From assembly GCF_016900315.1 (NCBI RefSeq), contig NZ_JACSNQ010000007.1:25693-89692 (forward strand): a stretch of DNA of 64,000 nucleotides. The letters are read 5' to 3'. The number at the start of each line of letters is the position of its first letter. The stretch's first letter is position 1. Under the pieces are notes generated by a model. That model searched no databases. It was not told the DNA's origin and saw only the letters and a program-made list of their open reading frames with translations. The translations under genes were made by a program, and so were the position numbers. Origin of the DNA: Olsenella profusa. GTDB taxonomy: Bacteria > Actinomycetota > Coriobacteriia > Coriobacteriales > Atopobiaceae. Shown piece after piece: positions 8,126-16,840 of the stretch.

Positions 8126-9867
8126 CGTGATACCTCGCTTCCCGACTCCATCATCTCGCGGCAGAAGGCGCTCTCTCTCAGCACGTCGTCGCGCTCGCCG
8201 AAGGCAGTCACCCGGCCGCCCTCCAGCACGACGACGAACTCGGCGTTGCGCAGCGTCTGCGCGTCGTGGGCCACGTACACCACGGTCTTGCCCGCCATCA
8301 GCTCGTGAACGCTCTTCCACACGCGGTCCTTGCCGTCAATGTCGAGGGCGGCGGTCGCCTCGTCGAGCAGCAGGCAGTCGGGACGCTGTAGCAGGGCGCG
8401 CGCGACCGAGAGGCGCTGCCGCTGGCCGCCGGACAGGCTGCCGCCCGACTCGCCCACCGGCGCGTCGTAGCCGCCGGGCTGCTCGCGCACAAAGTCCAGC
8501 ATGCCCACCGCCTCCATGGCGCGGTCCAGCTCCTCGTCGTCGGGGGTACGGTCGAGCCCGTAGAGGAGGTTCTGGCGGATGGTGCCGGCATAGAGCACGC
8601 ATTCCTGGGTCACGTAGCCTACGGACCTGCGCAGGCCGCGCAGCGCGAGCTCGGATATGTCGCGCCCGTCGATGGTGATGGAGCCCGCATCCAGCGGGTA
8701 CAGCCGGTCGATCAGGTTGAGCAGCGTCGACTTGCCGCTGCCGGACGGCCCCACGACGGCCGTGATCTTACCGGCCGGGATGTCGACTGAGAGCCCCTCG
8801 AAGAGCGGCTCGCTTCCGTCATAGGCAAAGGCAACGTCGCGCAGCGCGATGCCGCCGACGAGATGCGCCACGTCCGTGCCCTTCTCCAGCTGCTCCTCCG
8901 GCTCCTCCATGATCTGCGAGACGCGGTCCAGGGCGCCCTGGGCGCCCTTGAACTCGGACCAGTTGCTGCAGTAGGTGCTCAGGATGTTCGTGAGCTGGAC
9001 CGCGAAGCCGTAGTAGGCGATCCACTGGGCGAGGTCGAGGGCGCCGGCCCCGTAGAAGGCACGGCCAGCCAGGATGATAACGACGCTCTGCAGCGACGTC
9101 GCGATGGCGTAGACCGGCAGCGACAGACCGCGAACCCAGAGGTCCGTCACCTCCGCGTCGTAGGAGGCCTTCATACGCGCCTCGCCCTCGGCTGCCTCCT
9201 TCTCCTCGGTCCCCATGGACTTGATGAGCAGCATGTTGTTGGTCCGCTCGGCGATGGAGGCCGTGAGCTGGGCGGTCCGCCGGTTGATGAGGTCCGCGAC
9301 GCCGAAGCGCAGCCGGCCGATGACGAAGGCCAGAATCACGTTCACGGGCAGCACGACGACGAGCGACAGCATCAGCCTACCGTTGTAGCTGGATATGCGC
9401 CCCAGGATCAGGGAGGTCGAGTAGGCCGTCGTGAAGATGGGCAGGACCACCAGCATGATCAGCGAGCTGATGCTGGTCACGTCGGTGGTGATACGGCTGA
9501 GTAGCTCCTTGGGGTTGTTGGCGTCGTAGAAGCTCAGCGGCAGGTGCACCGCCTTGCGCCACACCATCCGCCGCAGGTTGCGGTCGATGCGCGCCTGGCA
9601 CAGGTCACGCACGAGGCCCGAGACCGAGCCGATCACCAGCGCCAGCACCGTGTAGAACAGGTAGGGCAGCACGACGGTCCAGAGCCCCACGTTGCCGGCG
9701 AACAGCGCGGCACTGTACTCGGTCGTGCTGACGCCCACGTTGGCGATGACGGCCGACACCACCAGATACCCCACGATCCAGAGATACGGGAGCCGCGCCT
9801 TGCCCAGCATCGAGAAGAAGCGCCTGAAGCTGCCGTATCGCGTCCGAAACAGCGCGTCTTGGTCCAT
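8122..9867 (-). CDS. ABC exporter half-transporter, first of a pair
   Basis: 581 residues with six membrane segments (~20-310), then an ATPase domain with GPSGSGKST (~371), LSGGQRQR (~473) and LLLDEATAALD. ATG at 9867 with GGGAG eight bases upstream. It opens the four-gene minus-strand operon. Compared with its partner it keeps the canonical DEAT Walker B and D-loop, while the partner has DEAGANLD. Such asymmetry is common in heterodimeric exporters. No peptidase domain of the C39 type is present, so it does not process a leader peptide itself. Confidence 0.9.
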   Translation of the reverse strand: MDQDALFRTRYGSFRRFFSMLGKARLPYLWIVGYLVVSAVIANVGVSTTEYSAALFAGNVGLWTVVLPYLFYTVLALVIGSVSGLVRDLCQARIDRNLRRMVWRKAVHLPLSFYDANNPKELLSRITTDVTSISSLIMLVVLPIFTTAYSTSLILGRISSYNGRLMLSLVVVLPVNVILAFVIGRLRFGVADLINRRTAQLTASIAERTNNMLLIKSMGTEEKEAAEGEARMKASYDAEVTDLWVRGLSLPVYAIATSLQSVVIILAGRAFYGAGALDLAQWIAYYGFAVQLTNILSTYCSNWSEFKGAQGALDRVSQIMEEPEEQLEKGTDVAHLVGGIALRDVAFAYDGSEPLFEGLSVDIPAGKITAVVGPSGSGKSTLLNLIDRLYPLDAGSITIDGRDISELALRGLRRSVGYVTQECVLYAGTIRQNLLYGLDRTPDDEELDRAMEAVGMLDFVREQPGGYDAPVGESGGSLSGGQRQRLSVARALLQRPDCLLLDEATAALDIDGKDRVWKSVHELMAGKTVVYVAHDAQTLRNAEFVVVLEGGRVTAFGERDDVLRESAFCREMMESGSEVSR

Positions 9868-10204
9868 GTGATCTCCCTTCCGCCTCCCGAGCTCTGCTCA
9901 GAGAAGCAAGGGACCTGTCAGCTTCGAGCGCGCGACGTCTCTCAACAGCCTGGAAGCGCCACGGAACCAAGACGGGATGGGTCCCCATGTCTGGAGGCGC
10001 CGGGTCTGGCTGCGCGATACGGGCTAAATCGCCCGTATGCGGCCCTCCTCAGACGCCTGGAGCGGATGATTTGCCGGTTGTACCACGGTTTTCTCGGGCA
10101 CAGTAGACGGTGTTGTCGATTCTGTCCCGACGCGCGTCCATTCTGCCGCTTTCGCGTCGGCCCCGCGGTGCATTGAGACGCCTCGACGGCGGGAAGGCCG
10201 CGTG
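9868..10204. other. Intergenic gap upstream of the exporter operon
   Basis: No gene is supported in these 337 bp. The gap must hold the exporter promoter. One clear structure is the inverted repeat ATACGGGC-taaatc-GCCCGTAT at 10017-10038, a candidate operator about 150 bp before the exporter start. No convincing -35/-10 pair was identified. Confidence 0.5.
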
Positions 10205-11589
10205 CTACACCTTCTCGCCGAACTCCAGGTAGGTGATCTGCTCGAGGTCGCGGTAGCCCGCGGGCAGCGCCTCCTCGTCGCCGAGGTCGAACCACGTGCC
10301 GCTCGCGTCGCGCACGCCCATGAGGCTCATCGCCGACGCGTCGCCGTAGGCCACGACCTGTGCCTTCTGCAGGTCGGTGAGCGGCGCACCCAGGGCGTGC
10401 AGCGCGAGGGCGACCACGTTGGAGGCGCTCGCCCGCACCTGCTCGGACACCTGGTCGCTGCCGGCCACGTCGTAGTTGGCCCACAGCAGGTAGGTCGTCT
10501 CGTAGATGCGGCGGGTGTGGTCGGGCTCGGCCTCGCCCGCAAACACCGCGTCGTTCACCCACTGGCCGACGTAGGACTGGTGGTCGCCCAGGAAGAGCAC
10601 CGCCACCGGGCGGTCCAGGCCCCGCAGCGCGGCCATGAACTCCTCGAGCGCGCGGTCGCTCTCCTCGACGCAGGCCAGGTACTTGGGGAGCTGCGCGTTC
10701 GAGTCGTCGTCGAACCCCGCGACGGCGTAGCGCGGCACCCCCCGAGGTTGTTCTGGTTGTAGGCGGAGTGGTTCTGCATCGTGAGGTCGTAGATCAGCTG
10801 CGGGCCGGCGTCGGCCTGCAGCAGCTCGAGGATGCGGGAGAAGGTCGCCGCGTCCGAGACGCCGCTGTGGTACCACGGCGCGCCCTCGAAGTCGTCGATG
10901 TCGAGGAACTCCTGGAAGCCGAGGTCGGGATAGACGACGGAGCGGTTGTAGTTGGTCGCGAGGTTGGGGTGCATGGCGACCGTGGCGTAGCCCAGCGCGT
11001 CGAACTGGCGGGGCAGGCTGGGCGCCTCGGAGAGGTCGAAGAACGAGAAGGGGTAGACCCCCTGGCCCACGAGCCCCAGCGAGACCCCGCACAGGAGCTC
11101 GAACTCGGTGTTGCAGGTGCCGCCGCCGGCCGTGGAGACCGCGAGCGACCCGCGCATGACGGCGTCGCCGACGGAGTTGTAGCGCACGGGGCCCGCGTAG
11201 CCCCACGTCGCGCCCGAGAGCGCGCTGAGGTCCGAGAACGACTCGTCCACGATGACGACGAGCGCCGGCTGCGTCTCGGCGAACTGCTGCTCGGCGGCCA
11301 CGCGGGCGGGGTCCGCGCCCGGGCCCTCGTCGTAGGCGGTGGCGTAGCGGGCGGCGAGCTCGCGGGCGCCCTTCTCGGTGTAGCCCTTGGGCGGCCGCAT
11401 CGCCATGCTCTGCGCGAGCTTGACGAACGACGGGACGAAGCCGTTGGCGTGGCAGTCGTCGAGCGGGCTCCAGGCGTTGACGTTGACCCCGAGGTCGTCG
11501 GCGTAGCTCGGGACCACGACCGCCGCGGCGAGCAGAGCCGCGCAGCCGACGCCAGCGCCGCGACGCGGAAGAGAGGCGGGGATGCAGCG
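10205..11589 (-). pseudogene. LtaS-like sulfatase, 5'-truncated and frameshifted
   Basis: The reading frame from 11589 gives one last membrane helix (AALLAAAVVVPSY), then the sulfatase domain with its nucleophile region (STAGGGTCNTEFELLCG; Thr is the family nucleophile) and MQNHSAYNQNNLGG. The frame then breaks at a run of six G (minus strand, ~10738-10743) and resumes one frame away as VPRYAVAGFDDDSN, running to FLGDHQ and the stop at 10205. One extra G would restore the frame. At the 5' side an in-frame stop at 11590-11592 cuts off the first ~4 membrane helices and any start region. It is a paralog of the gene at 1-463. The homopolymer break could be a sequencing error; the truncation is independent of it. 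Confidence 0.82.
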
Positions 11590-11626
11590 CTAGGAGCATG
11601 CAGAGAGAGAGTGATTGGAGCGAGGG

Positions 11627-11992
11627 ATGAGAGTAAAGATCTACCGAGGGGGCTGCGATGTGGAGACCCACGAGATACCCCCGCTCGTCGGGAGAACGAT
11701 TACGCGAGACGGGATCGAGGTCGGGACCGAGAGACTGGACTGTGGCAGCGAGTCCGAGGCCGAGGCCGACGACGTCGCCGACATCATCGAGCGGTTCACA
11801 TTTTCGCCCGAGAAGGGCGGTGTGCTCAGGCGGCTGGTGCGAAAGTGGGAGCGATCTGATGAGGGCTGGCGGCATGTGGACCGCGTGGCGAACGGAACGT
11901 TCGACATGGTGATCATTGCCCCCGAGGAGACTGAGGCGATCACCCGCATCGACGTCGACGACGTCCAGGCGTGGCCCGAGGAGGACACCGGG
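11627..11992 (+). pseudogene. 5' part of an unknown gene, cut by the transposase remnant
   Basis: The ATG at 11627 follows GGAGCGAGGG and opens a frame with coding character for ~120 codons (MRVKIYRGGCDVETHE, then EADDVADIIERFTFSP, FDMVIIAPEETEAITRIDV). After ~11990 the frame only yields low-complexity sequence while the transposase remnant begins in another frame. The simplest reading is a gene truncated by an insertion. No family recognised. The truncated sulfatase starts on the other side, so both neighbours of this point are damaged. Confidence 0.45.
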
Positions 11993-11996
11993 GGCG

Positions 11997-12756
11997 GGCG
12001 TCTCGGCGATGGAGCTGGCGCGCCAGCTCGGCGTCTCGGAGCGCACGGCCGGCTACGTCGTGCTGCGCCTGCGCGGCGCCATGGCAAGATCGGAGTCCGT
12101 TCAAGCGGCTTGACGGGACCGTCGAGGTGGACGAGATGTGCCTCGGCGCCACCGTCCCGGGCAGGGTCGGGCGCGGCTGCGAGAAGGCGCCCCTGCTCGT
12201 CGCTGCCGAGGCCGCGGGGCCCGGCGGCCCCGGGCGCTGCTCGGCGAGGGTCGCCTCGGACGTGACGGCGGGCAGCTACCGCGAGTTCTGCCGCCTCCAC
12301 GTGGGCGTGCTCGCGCGCGTGCGCTTCGACGGCTTCCTGCCGATCGGCTGCGCGCTCGCCTCGTGGCCGCGCGCCGAGGCGGGGCGCACGCCGTCAGGCG
12401 GCTCGCCCGGGACGTGGCTGCGCCTCGCCCACAAGGTGATATCGAACCTGCGCGCCTACGTCCAGGGGACCTACCACGGTCTGTCGGCAACGAGGCTGCA
12501 GGGGGCGGTGGACGAGTTCTGCTGGAGGTACTCCCACCGCGCCCCGGGAGGGCCCGGCATCGCCTCGGAGCTGCTGGGCGACGCGGTCCGGGGCCACACG
12601 CCGCGCGCCGAGCTCCTCTCCTCGACGTTCGCGGCCCAGGGGCCGGGCGGGAGGATCAGGAACGCGAGGAGGGAGAAGAGGGAGAACGAGGAGTGGGTGG
12701 CGAGGGCGACGGCGAAGGCGATCGGGGAGAGGGCGGCCGACTATGCCTCTCGTTAG
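11997..12756 (+). pseudogene. IS1595-family (ISXO2-like) transposase remnant
   Basis: The first segment (11997-12113) encodes the helix-turn-helix typical of this family (GVSAMELARQLGVSERTAGY), then the frame changes near 12100 and continues as FKRLDGTVEVDEMCLG, the first catalytic-Asp region, through to KVISNLRAYVQGTYHGLS and VDEFCWRYSHR near the C-terminus. The zinc-ribbon N-terminus is missing, the middle (RVRFDGFLPIGCALAS) diverges where the second catalytic Asp is expected, and a frameshift separates the two halves. No terminal inverted repeats or target duplication could be made out. It is a dead element. Confidence 0.75.
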
Positions 12757-12764
12757 GGGCCACA

Positions 12765-13150
12765 ACCCGGCTTTTCGGTGCACTTGATGCGGGTGTGGCT
12801 TCCTTCTCGGTGCACTCCGCAGGTGCACTCCCCGGGTGCACCCGCCTGCCAGTGCACCTAGCGTCAACGGGGCTGTTTCTAGTGCACTTAGCGCTGTTCC
12901 GGCGTACTTCTCAGTGCACTTAGTGCGGCATCCCGGCCTCTCGGTGCACCTGACACGGGCGTGGCTTCCTTCTCGGCGCACTCCGCAGGTGCACTCCTCA
13001 AGTGCACTCACCCGTCAGTGCACTTGACGTCAAAACCCGGCTTTTCGGTGCACTTGACGCAGATTTGGCGCCTCTCGCGGTGCACTTGACGGGTGCACTT
13101 AGCAATCGGGCCCAGTGCGCGCGCTTGGCGGGTGCACCTGGCGGGTACAC
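12765..13150. repeat. Intergenic keyword array B (GTGCAC type)
   Basis: Fifteen exact GTGCAC hexamers lie in 360 bp (12778, 12810, 12823, 12836, 12852, 12882, 12914, 12944, 12989, 13002, 13018, 13048, 13080, 13093, 13132), plus one-base variants at 12975, 13114 and 13145. The order of spacings 32-13-13-16-30-32-30 starting at 12778 is repeated from 12944, giving a ~166-bp higher-order unit present a little over twice. Flanks such as CTTTTCGGTGCACTTGA recur. No protein is encoded. It fills the gap between the transposase remnant and the methyltransferase gene. Confidence 0.8.
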
Positions 13151-13225
13151 CTAACGCCCGCGAGCACGAGCGCCGGGTGCCCGGACGCCCAAGCACCCGT
13201 GCGCCAGCCCATCCCGAACCGCCCC

Positions 13226-13843
13226 CTACGCCCCCAGCGTCAGTAACCCGGCGCAGGGCGACATGCGCTCGAAGGTGAGGCCCGGCAGGGCGTCCCTGAG
13301 CTCGTCGTAGACGAAGTAGACCTCGTCCGAGTCCCAGCGCTCCCCCGCCTCGGCGCGGCACGCCTCCAGCTCGGCGCGCGTCGCAAACGCGACGTCGCCC
13401 ACGTAGAGCCGGCCGCCCTCGGCAAGAAGCCCGACGAGCTGGCGAAGAAGCGCGACCTTCCCCGCGTCATCCAGGTGGTGCAGCGAGTAGGTGGCCACGA
13501 TCGCGTCATAGCGCCGCCGACGAATCTCATCTGCGACTCCGCCCGAGAAGTCGCCCTGGAAGAGGTGCGCGCCGGGCATGCGCCCCTGGGCGAGCTCCAC
13601 CATGCGACCCGAGAAGTCCTCGCCCCAGACCTCGCACCCGGCGTCGTAGAGGCGCGCGGTCAGCGTGCCCGTGCCAAAGCCCACGTCGAGCACCCTCCGC
13701 GCGCCCGCGGCCAGCACGCGCCGCTCGATGGTGCCCAGTACGCGCTCGTAGCCCGCAAACGGGTATGAGCCCTCCTCGTCCGATTGCTCCACGCTCGCGT
13801 CATAGCCGTCCGCCCACGCGTCGAAGTCCTTCTCGCCCAGCAC
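13226..13843 (-). CDS. Class I SAM-dependent methyltransferase (YrrT-like)
   Basis: 205 residues. The SAM-binding glycine motif is VLDVGFGTGTL near residue 50, followed by an acidic loop (CEVWGEDFS) and a YSLHHLDD motif of small-molecule methyltransferases. The opening DFDAWADGYDASV resembles YrrT-type enzymes. The start is the GTG at 13843 behind GAGGAGGG; a longer frame reaches 13930 but has no ribosome site. Codons 2-5 read LGEKD because the 12-bp word lies at 13826-13837. Substrate unknown. It stands alone between array B and the GGCT-type gene. Confidence 0.82.
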   Translation of the reverse strand: MLGEKDFDAWADGYDASVEQSDEEGSYPFAGYERVLGTIERRVLAAGARRVLDVGFGTGTLTARLYDAGCEVWGEDFSGRMVELAQGRMPGAHLFQGDFSGGVADEIRRRRYDAIVATYSLHHLDDAGKVALLRQLVGLLAEGGRLYVGDVAFATRAELEACRAEAGERWDSDEVYFVYDELRDALPGLTFERMSPCAGLLTLGA

Positions 13844-14217
13844 GCGCCCTCCTCGGTCCTGTCCTCCTTGGGAGAAGGATAGCCCAACGGGGCGCCGACC
13901 CGCATGCCTCATGTCGGAGACGCGTCGCACGAATCATCTGCCTGTGCTCCGGTAAATAAATATTCGTATCTCCTGAAAAACAGCAGGTCGCGAGCTCCCG
14001 GGAGCTTCGACGACGGCCATCATCACCCTTTTGCAAGGGTAATGAACCCGCTGGGGGCGTCGACCGAAAGCTAACAAACCGCCCGAAGGCCCCGCCAGCA
14101 GAGTCGCCCCAACGCAGCCCGCCCCGTCCGTGACGCTCGCGTAGAAAGGCGCGCGCCCCGGCGCCGCGGCTGGTAGAGCACCAACCCGTCGGGACGAATC
14201 GCGTAACGGGAGACACC
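13844..14217. other. Intergenic gap between divergent genes
   Basis: No gene is supported. The gap separates the divergent methyltransferase and GGCT genes. The only clear feature is an A/T-rich patch (13950-13964, TAAATAAATATT), likely promoter DNA. I see no repeat or terminator. Confidence 0.4.
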
Positions 14218-14688
14218 ATGGGCAAGACGCCGGAGGCCGGCACAACGAAGCGCCCGTACTTTGGGTACGGCTCCAACCTTGACAGGGACGGCATGGTCGG
14301 GCGCTGCCCGGACGCCGAGTACCTGGGCGTGGCGCGCCTGGAGGGATGGACGTTCTGGATGGACTCCAACGGCTACGCCACCATCGAGCCTGACGGCGGC
14401 TCCGTCGAGGGCACCCTCTGGCTCATTAGCGAGAAGGACGTGGCGCTGCTCGACGACTACGAGGGCATCGACCGCGGGCTCTACGAGAAGCGCGAGGTCG
14501 ACGTCGTGCGCGAGGGAACGGGCGAGGCCGTCCGCGCGCTCGTCTACGTCTCGCTCAGGCCGCCGCTCACGATGGAGACCTTCCGCCGGGAGTACCTGGA
14601 GGACATCCGCGATGCCGCGGTGGAGCTCGGGCTGAACGAGGCCACGCAGGCGAGAATCGCGCAGGTGCGCGTCACCGAGGACCGCTAG
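14218..14688 (+). CDS. Gamma-glutamylcyclotransferase-fold (AIG2/GGCT-like) protein
   Basis: 156 residues. The YFGYGSNL motif at residues 14-21 forms the phosphate-binding loop of the GGCT fold, and a Glu follows in the DYEGIDRGLYEK stretch, the expected acid/base position. Such proteins act on gamma-glutamyl amines or related small molecules in the cytoplasm. ATG behind GGGAG. It converges with the membrane protein gene at 14706, with only 17 bp between the stops. The exact substrate cannot be read from sequence. Confidence 0.82.
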   Translation: MGKTPEAGTTKRPYFGYGSNLDRDGMVGRCPDAEYLGVARLEGWTFWMDSNGYATIEPDGGSVEGTLWLISEKDVALLDDYEGIDRGLYEKREVDVVREGTGEAVRALVYVSLRPPLTMETFRREYLEDIRDAAVELGLNEATQARIAQVRVTEDR

Positions 14689-14705
14689 CTCGCGCTCCCT
14701 CGGGG

Positions 14706-16151
14706 CTACTTCTTCGCGGCCTTCTCCCCCGCCGCGACGCCCTTCTCCCCCGCGGCCTTCTTCGCGGCGGCCGCCGCCTTGCCGGCGGCGATGCGCGCCT
14801 CCACGTCGGAGCCGCCCTTGCCACCGTGCGCGCCCTTCGCGCCCGTGCCGCCGGAGACCGTGACCTTCTTCTTGCCCGGCTTGACCGTGACGCCACCGCG
14901 CGCCGCGGAGCGCCTGCCGCCGCCGGGCCCGGAGCCCGCGCCGCCCACGAAGCCCCGCACGCGCTTCCACGCGCGCCGCACGCGGCGGTTGATGGACTCG
15001 CCGCTCGTGGAGCGCATGCCCATGCACGGCGCCGCGATGAGCACCGGCAGCAGGTACTCCACCGCACGCCAGATCACGAAGCCGGCCGAGAGGTGTACGC
15101 CGTACATCCGCCCGAAGAGGTAGGCAAAGCCCACCTCGGCGCCGCCCGTACCGCCCGGCAGCGGCACCGCGTTGATGAGCAGCTCGAGCATCGAGCCGGA
15201 GGCCAGGCACACCAGGAAGTCCGCGTCCCCGCCGAAGGAGCGCAGCACGAACCACGGCAGCGCGTACATGCAGCCCAGCTGCAGCAGCGTCACGAGCATC
15301 GTGGCCACCATCTCGCGCACGTTGGCAGCCGAGCGCTTGAACGCGGCGGAGAACATCGCCACCTGCGTGTTGACGACCTCGTAGTACTGCTCGTACTTCT
15401 CGTCCTTGAGCCACTTGCGACGGTTGGCAAAGCGCAGCGCCCAGTTGCCGACGGCCACCACCGGCCGGGGGAACAGGCACAGGAAGAGCATGCCGCCCAC
15501 CTGCACCACCTTGAAGCCAAAGAGGAAGGCGCCGATCAGCGTGACGTCGCCGAAGGTCTGGTAGAAGTAGCCGCCGCAGAAGACGAGCATGATGGCCGCG
15601 AAGACACCCTCGCCGGCCTCGTAGAGCACCGTGCGCGTGAAGTTGAGCGCACTCGCCTCGCCCACCGAGAGCCCGGCGCGCGTGAGGCGGTAGATCTGCG
15701 CGGGCGGGGCGCCGGCGCTGTTGGGCGTGAGGCGCATGAAGAAGACGCCCGAGGCCTCCACACTCATGAGGTCGCGGATGCCCACGGGGTTGTCGGGGTC
15801 GGCGGCCACGGAGAGCACGTAGGCCAGCACGCCGAAGACGTAGTAGAACAGAAAGCACACCACGCCCGCGACGACCCAGGCCGTGTCCACGCCGGCAAGC
15901 GACGTCACGAACTCGTCCACCTGGCCGGTGAGGACCAGGTAGAGCGCATAGGCGATCACCACGAAGCCCAGGAACACGAGCGTCTTGCGCACCTGGCCCA
16001 GCGACTTCTTGTCCGCGGCGCGGTCCTCGGCGTTGACGGTGCGCACCGCGGAGACCTTCAGGGCGACCTTCTTGCCGGCCGCCTTGGCGCCCGCCGCCGG
16101 CGTGGCCGGCCTCGCCTTCTTGGGGCTCTCCTGCTCTGCTGCCACCCGCAC
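14706..16151 (-). CDS. LPG-synthase-type integral membrane protein (flippase-like, PF03706 family)
   Basis: 481 residues. A basic N-terminus (~1-55) precedes about eight membrane helices (~58-380) with the family motif PLPGGTGGAEVGFAYLFG. The C-terminal ~90 residues are Gly/Ala/Lys-rich (ending AAGEKGVAAGEKAAKK) and are likely cytoplasmic and disordered, able to bind nucleic acid or acidic lipid. The family includes the membrane half of lysyl-phosphatidylglycerol synthase and YbhN/AglD-like proteins; no aminoacyl-transfer domain is fused here, so a lipid-translocation role is more likely. GTG start, with a second in-frame GTG two codons on. The function is inferred from the fold. Confidence 0.75.
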   Translation of the reverse strand: MRVAAEQESPKKARPATPAAGAKAAGKKVALKVSAVRTVNAEDRAADKKSLGQVRKTLVFLGFVVIAYALYLVLTGQVDEFVTSLAGVDTAWVVAGVVCFLFYYVFGVLAYVLSVAADPDNPVGIRDLMSVEASGVFFMRLTPNSAGAPPAQIYRLTRAGLSVGEASALNFTRTVLYEAGEGVFAAIMLVFCGGYFYQTFGDVTLIGAFLFGFKVVQVGGMLFLCLFPRPVVAVGNWALRFANRRKWLKDEKYEQYYEVVNTQVAMFSAAFKRSAANVREMVATMLVTLLQLGCMYALPWFVLRSFGGDADFLVCLASGSMLELLINAVPLPGGTGGAEVGFAYLFGRMYGVHLSAGFVIWRAVEYLLPVLIAAPCMGMRSTSGESINRRVRRAWKRVRGFVGGAGSGPGGGRRSAARGGVTVKPGKKKVTVSGGTGAKGAHGGKGGSDVEARIAAGKAAAAAKKAAGEKGVAAGEKAAKK

Positions 16152-16302
16152 GCTCCCGACGTCCAGAAAACTACCCAGTCAGACTAGTGTAGCGCGCCGG
16201 CGAGAAGGACGCCTGCCGGAGGGCGGCGAGCGGCGGTGCCCACCGAGTCTCTACGCCCCGGAAGCCGGCCGCGCCGACGCGCCGGCCCCGGGCCGCCCGC
16301 GC

Positions 16303-16782
16303 CTACTCCTCCGCGCACCAGCCGCGCCCCACGTCGACCCAGCCACGCGCCCGCGAGAAGCGCTCGAGCTCGTCCAAGGTGAGCTCGATGGCGGAGTTGG
16401 AGCTGCCGGCGGCGGGCCAGACGGTCTCGAAGCGCCGCAGGCTCTCGTCGAGCCACACCTCCACGCCGTCGTTGACGCCGAAGGGACACACGCCACCCAC
16501 CGCGTGCCCCACGAGCTCCGCGGCCTGGTCGGCTGAGAGCATCTTGGCCTTGGTGTGGAAGGTGGCCTTGAACGCGGCGTTGTTGACGCGCGCGTCCCCA
16601 GCAAGGACCACCAGCGTGGGCGTGTCCCCCACCATGAAGCTCAGCGTCTTGGCGATGCGCGCCGGCTCGGTGCCCACGGCACGAGCGGCAAGCTCCACCG
16701 TGGCGCTCGACTGGTCGAACTCCCGGATGCGCCCCTCGGCGCCAAACTGCGCGAGGTACGCGCGGACCCGCTCTATCGACAT
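16303..16782 (-). CDS. YbaK/ProX-type aminoacyl-tRNA deacylase
   Basis: 159 residues, the size of free-standing editing domains that remove mischarged amino acids from tRNA (relatives of the ProRS insertion domain). The motif order fits: KTLSFMVGD with the catalytic-site Lys, VVLAGDARVN, then VGGVCPFGV and VWLDESL. ATG behind GGGGGAGGAAG. The window has a second YbaK-type protein at 58814 (shorter match, KKRFPTLIDE), so two editing specificities are likely. Which amino acid it removes is not determined. Confidence 0.85.
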   Translation of the reverse strand: MSIERVRAYLAQFGAEGRIREFDQSSATVELAARAVGTEPARIAKTLSFMVGDTPTLVVLAGDARVNNAAFKATFHTKAKMLSADQAAELVGHAVGGVCPFGVNDGVEVWLDESLRRFETVWPAAGSSNSAIELTLDELERFSRARGWVDVGRGWCAEE

Positions 16783-16840
16783 GCTTCCTCCCCCGTGTCA
16801 GGCCCGGGGGCGCCCGTGCGTCCCCCGGCCATGTGTCTCC

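Noticed and set aside
12765..13150. CRISPR array
   Set aside because: Arrays A-D lack long identical repeats and similar-sized unique spacers, the keyword is only 6-10 bp, orientation changes within arrays, and no cas gene is in the window.
16197..16219. Terminator between the YbaK-type gene and the membrane protein gene
   Set aside because: Only a 5-bp stem around a 12-bp word and no T-run; kept only as an occurrence of the word.
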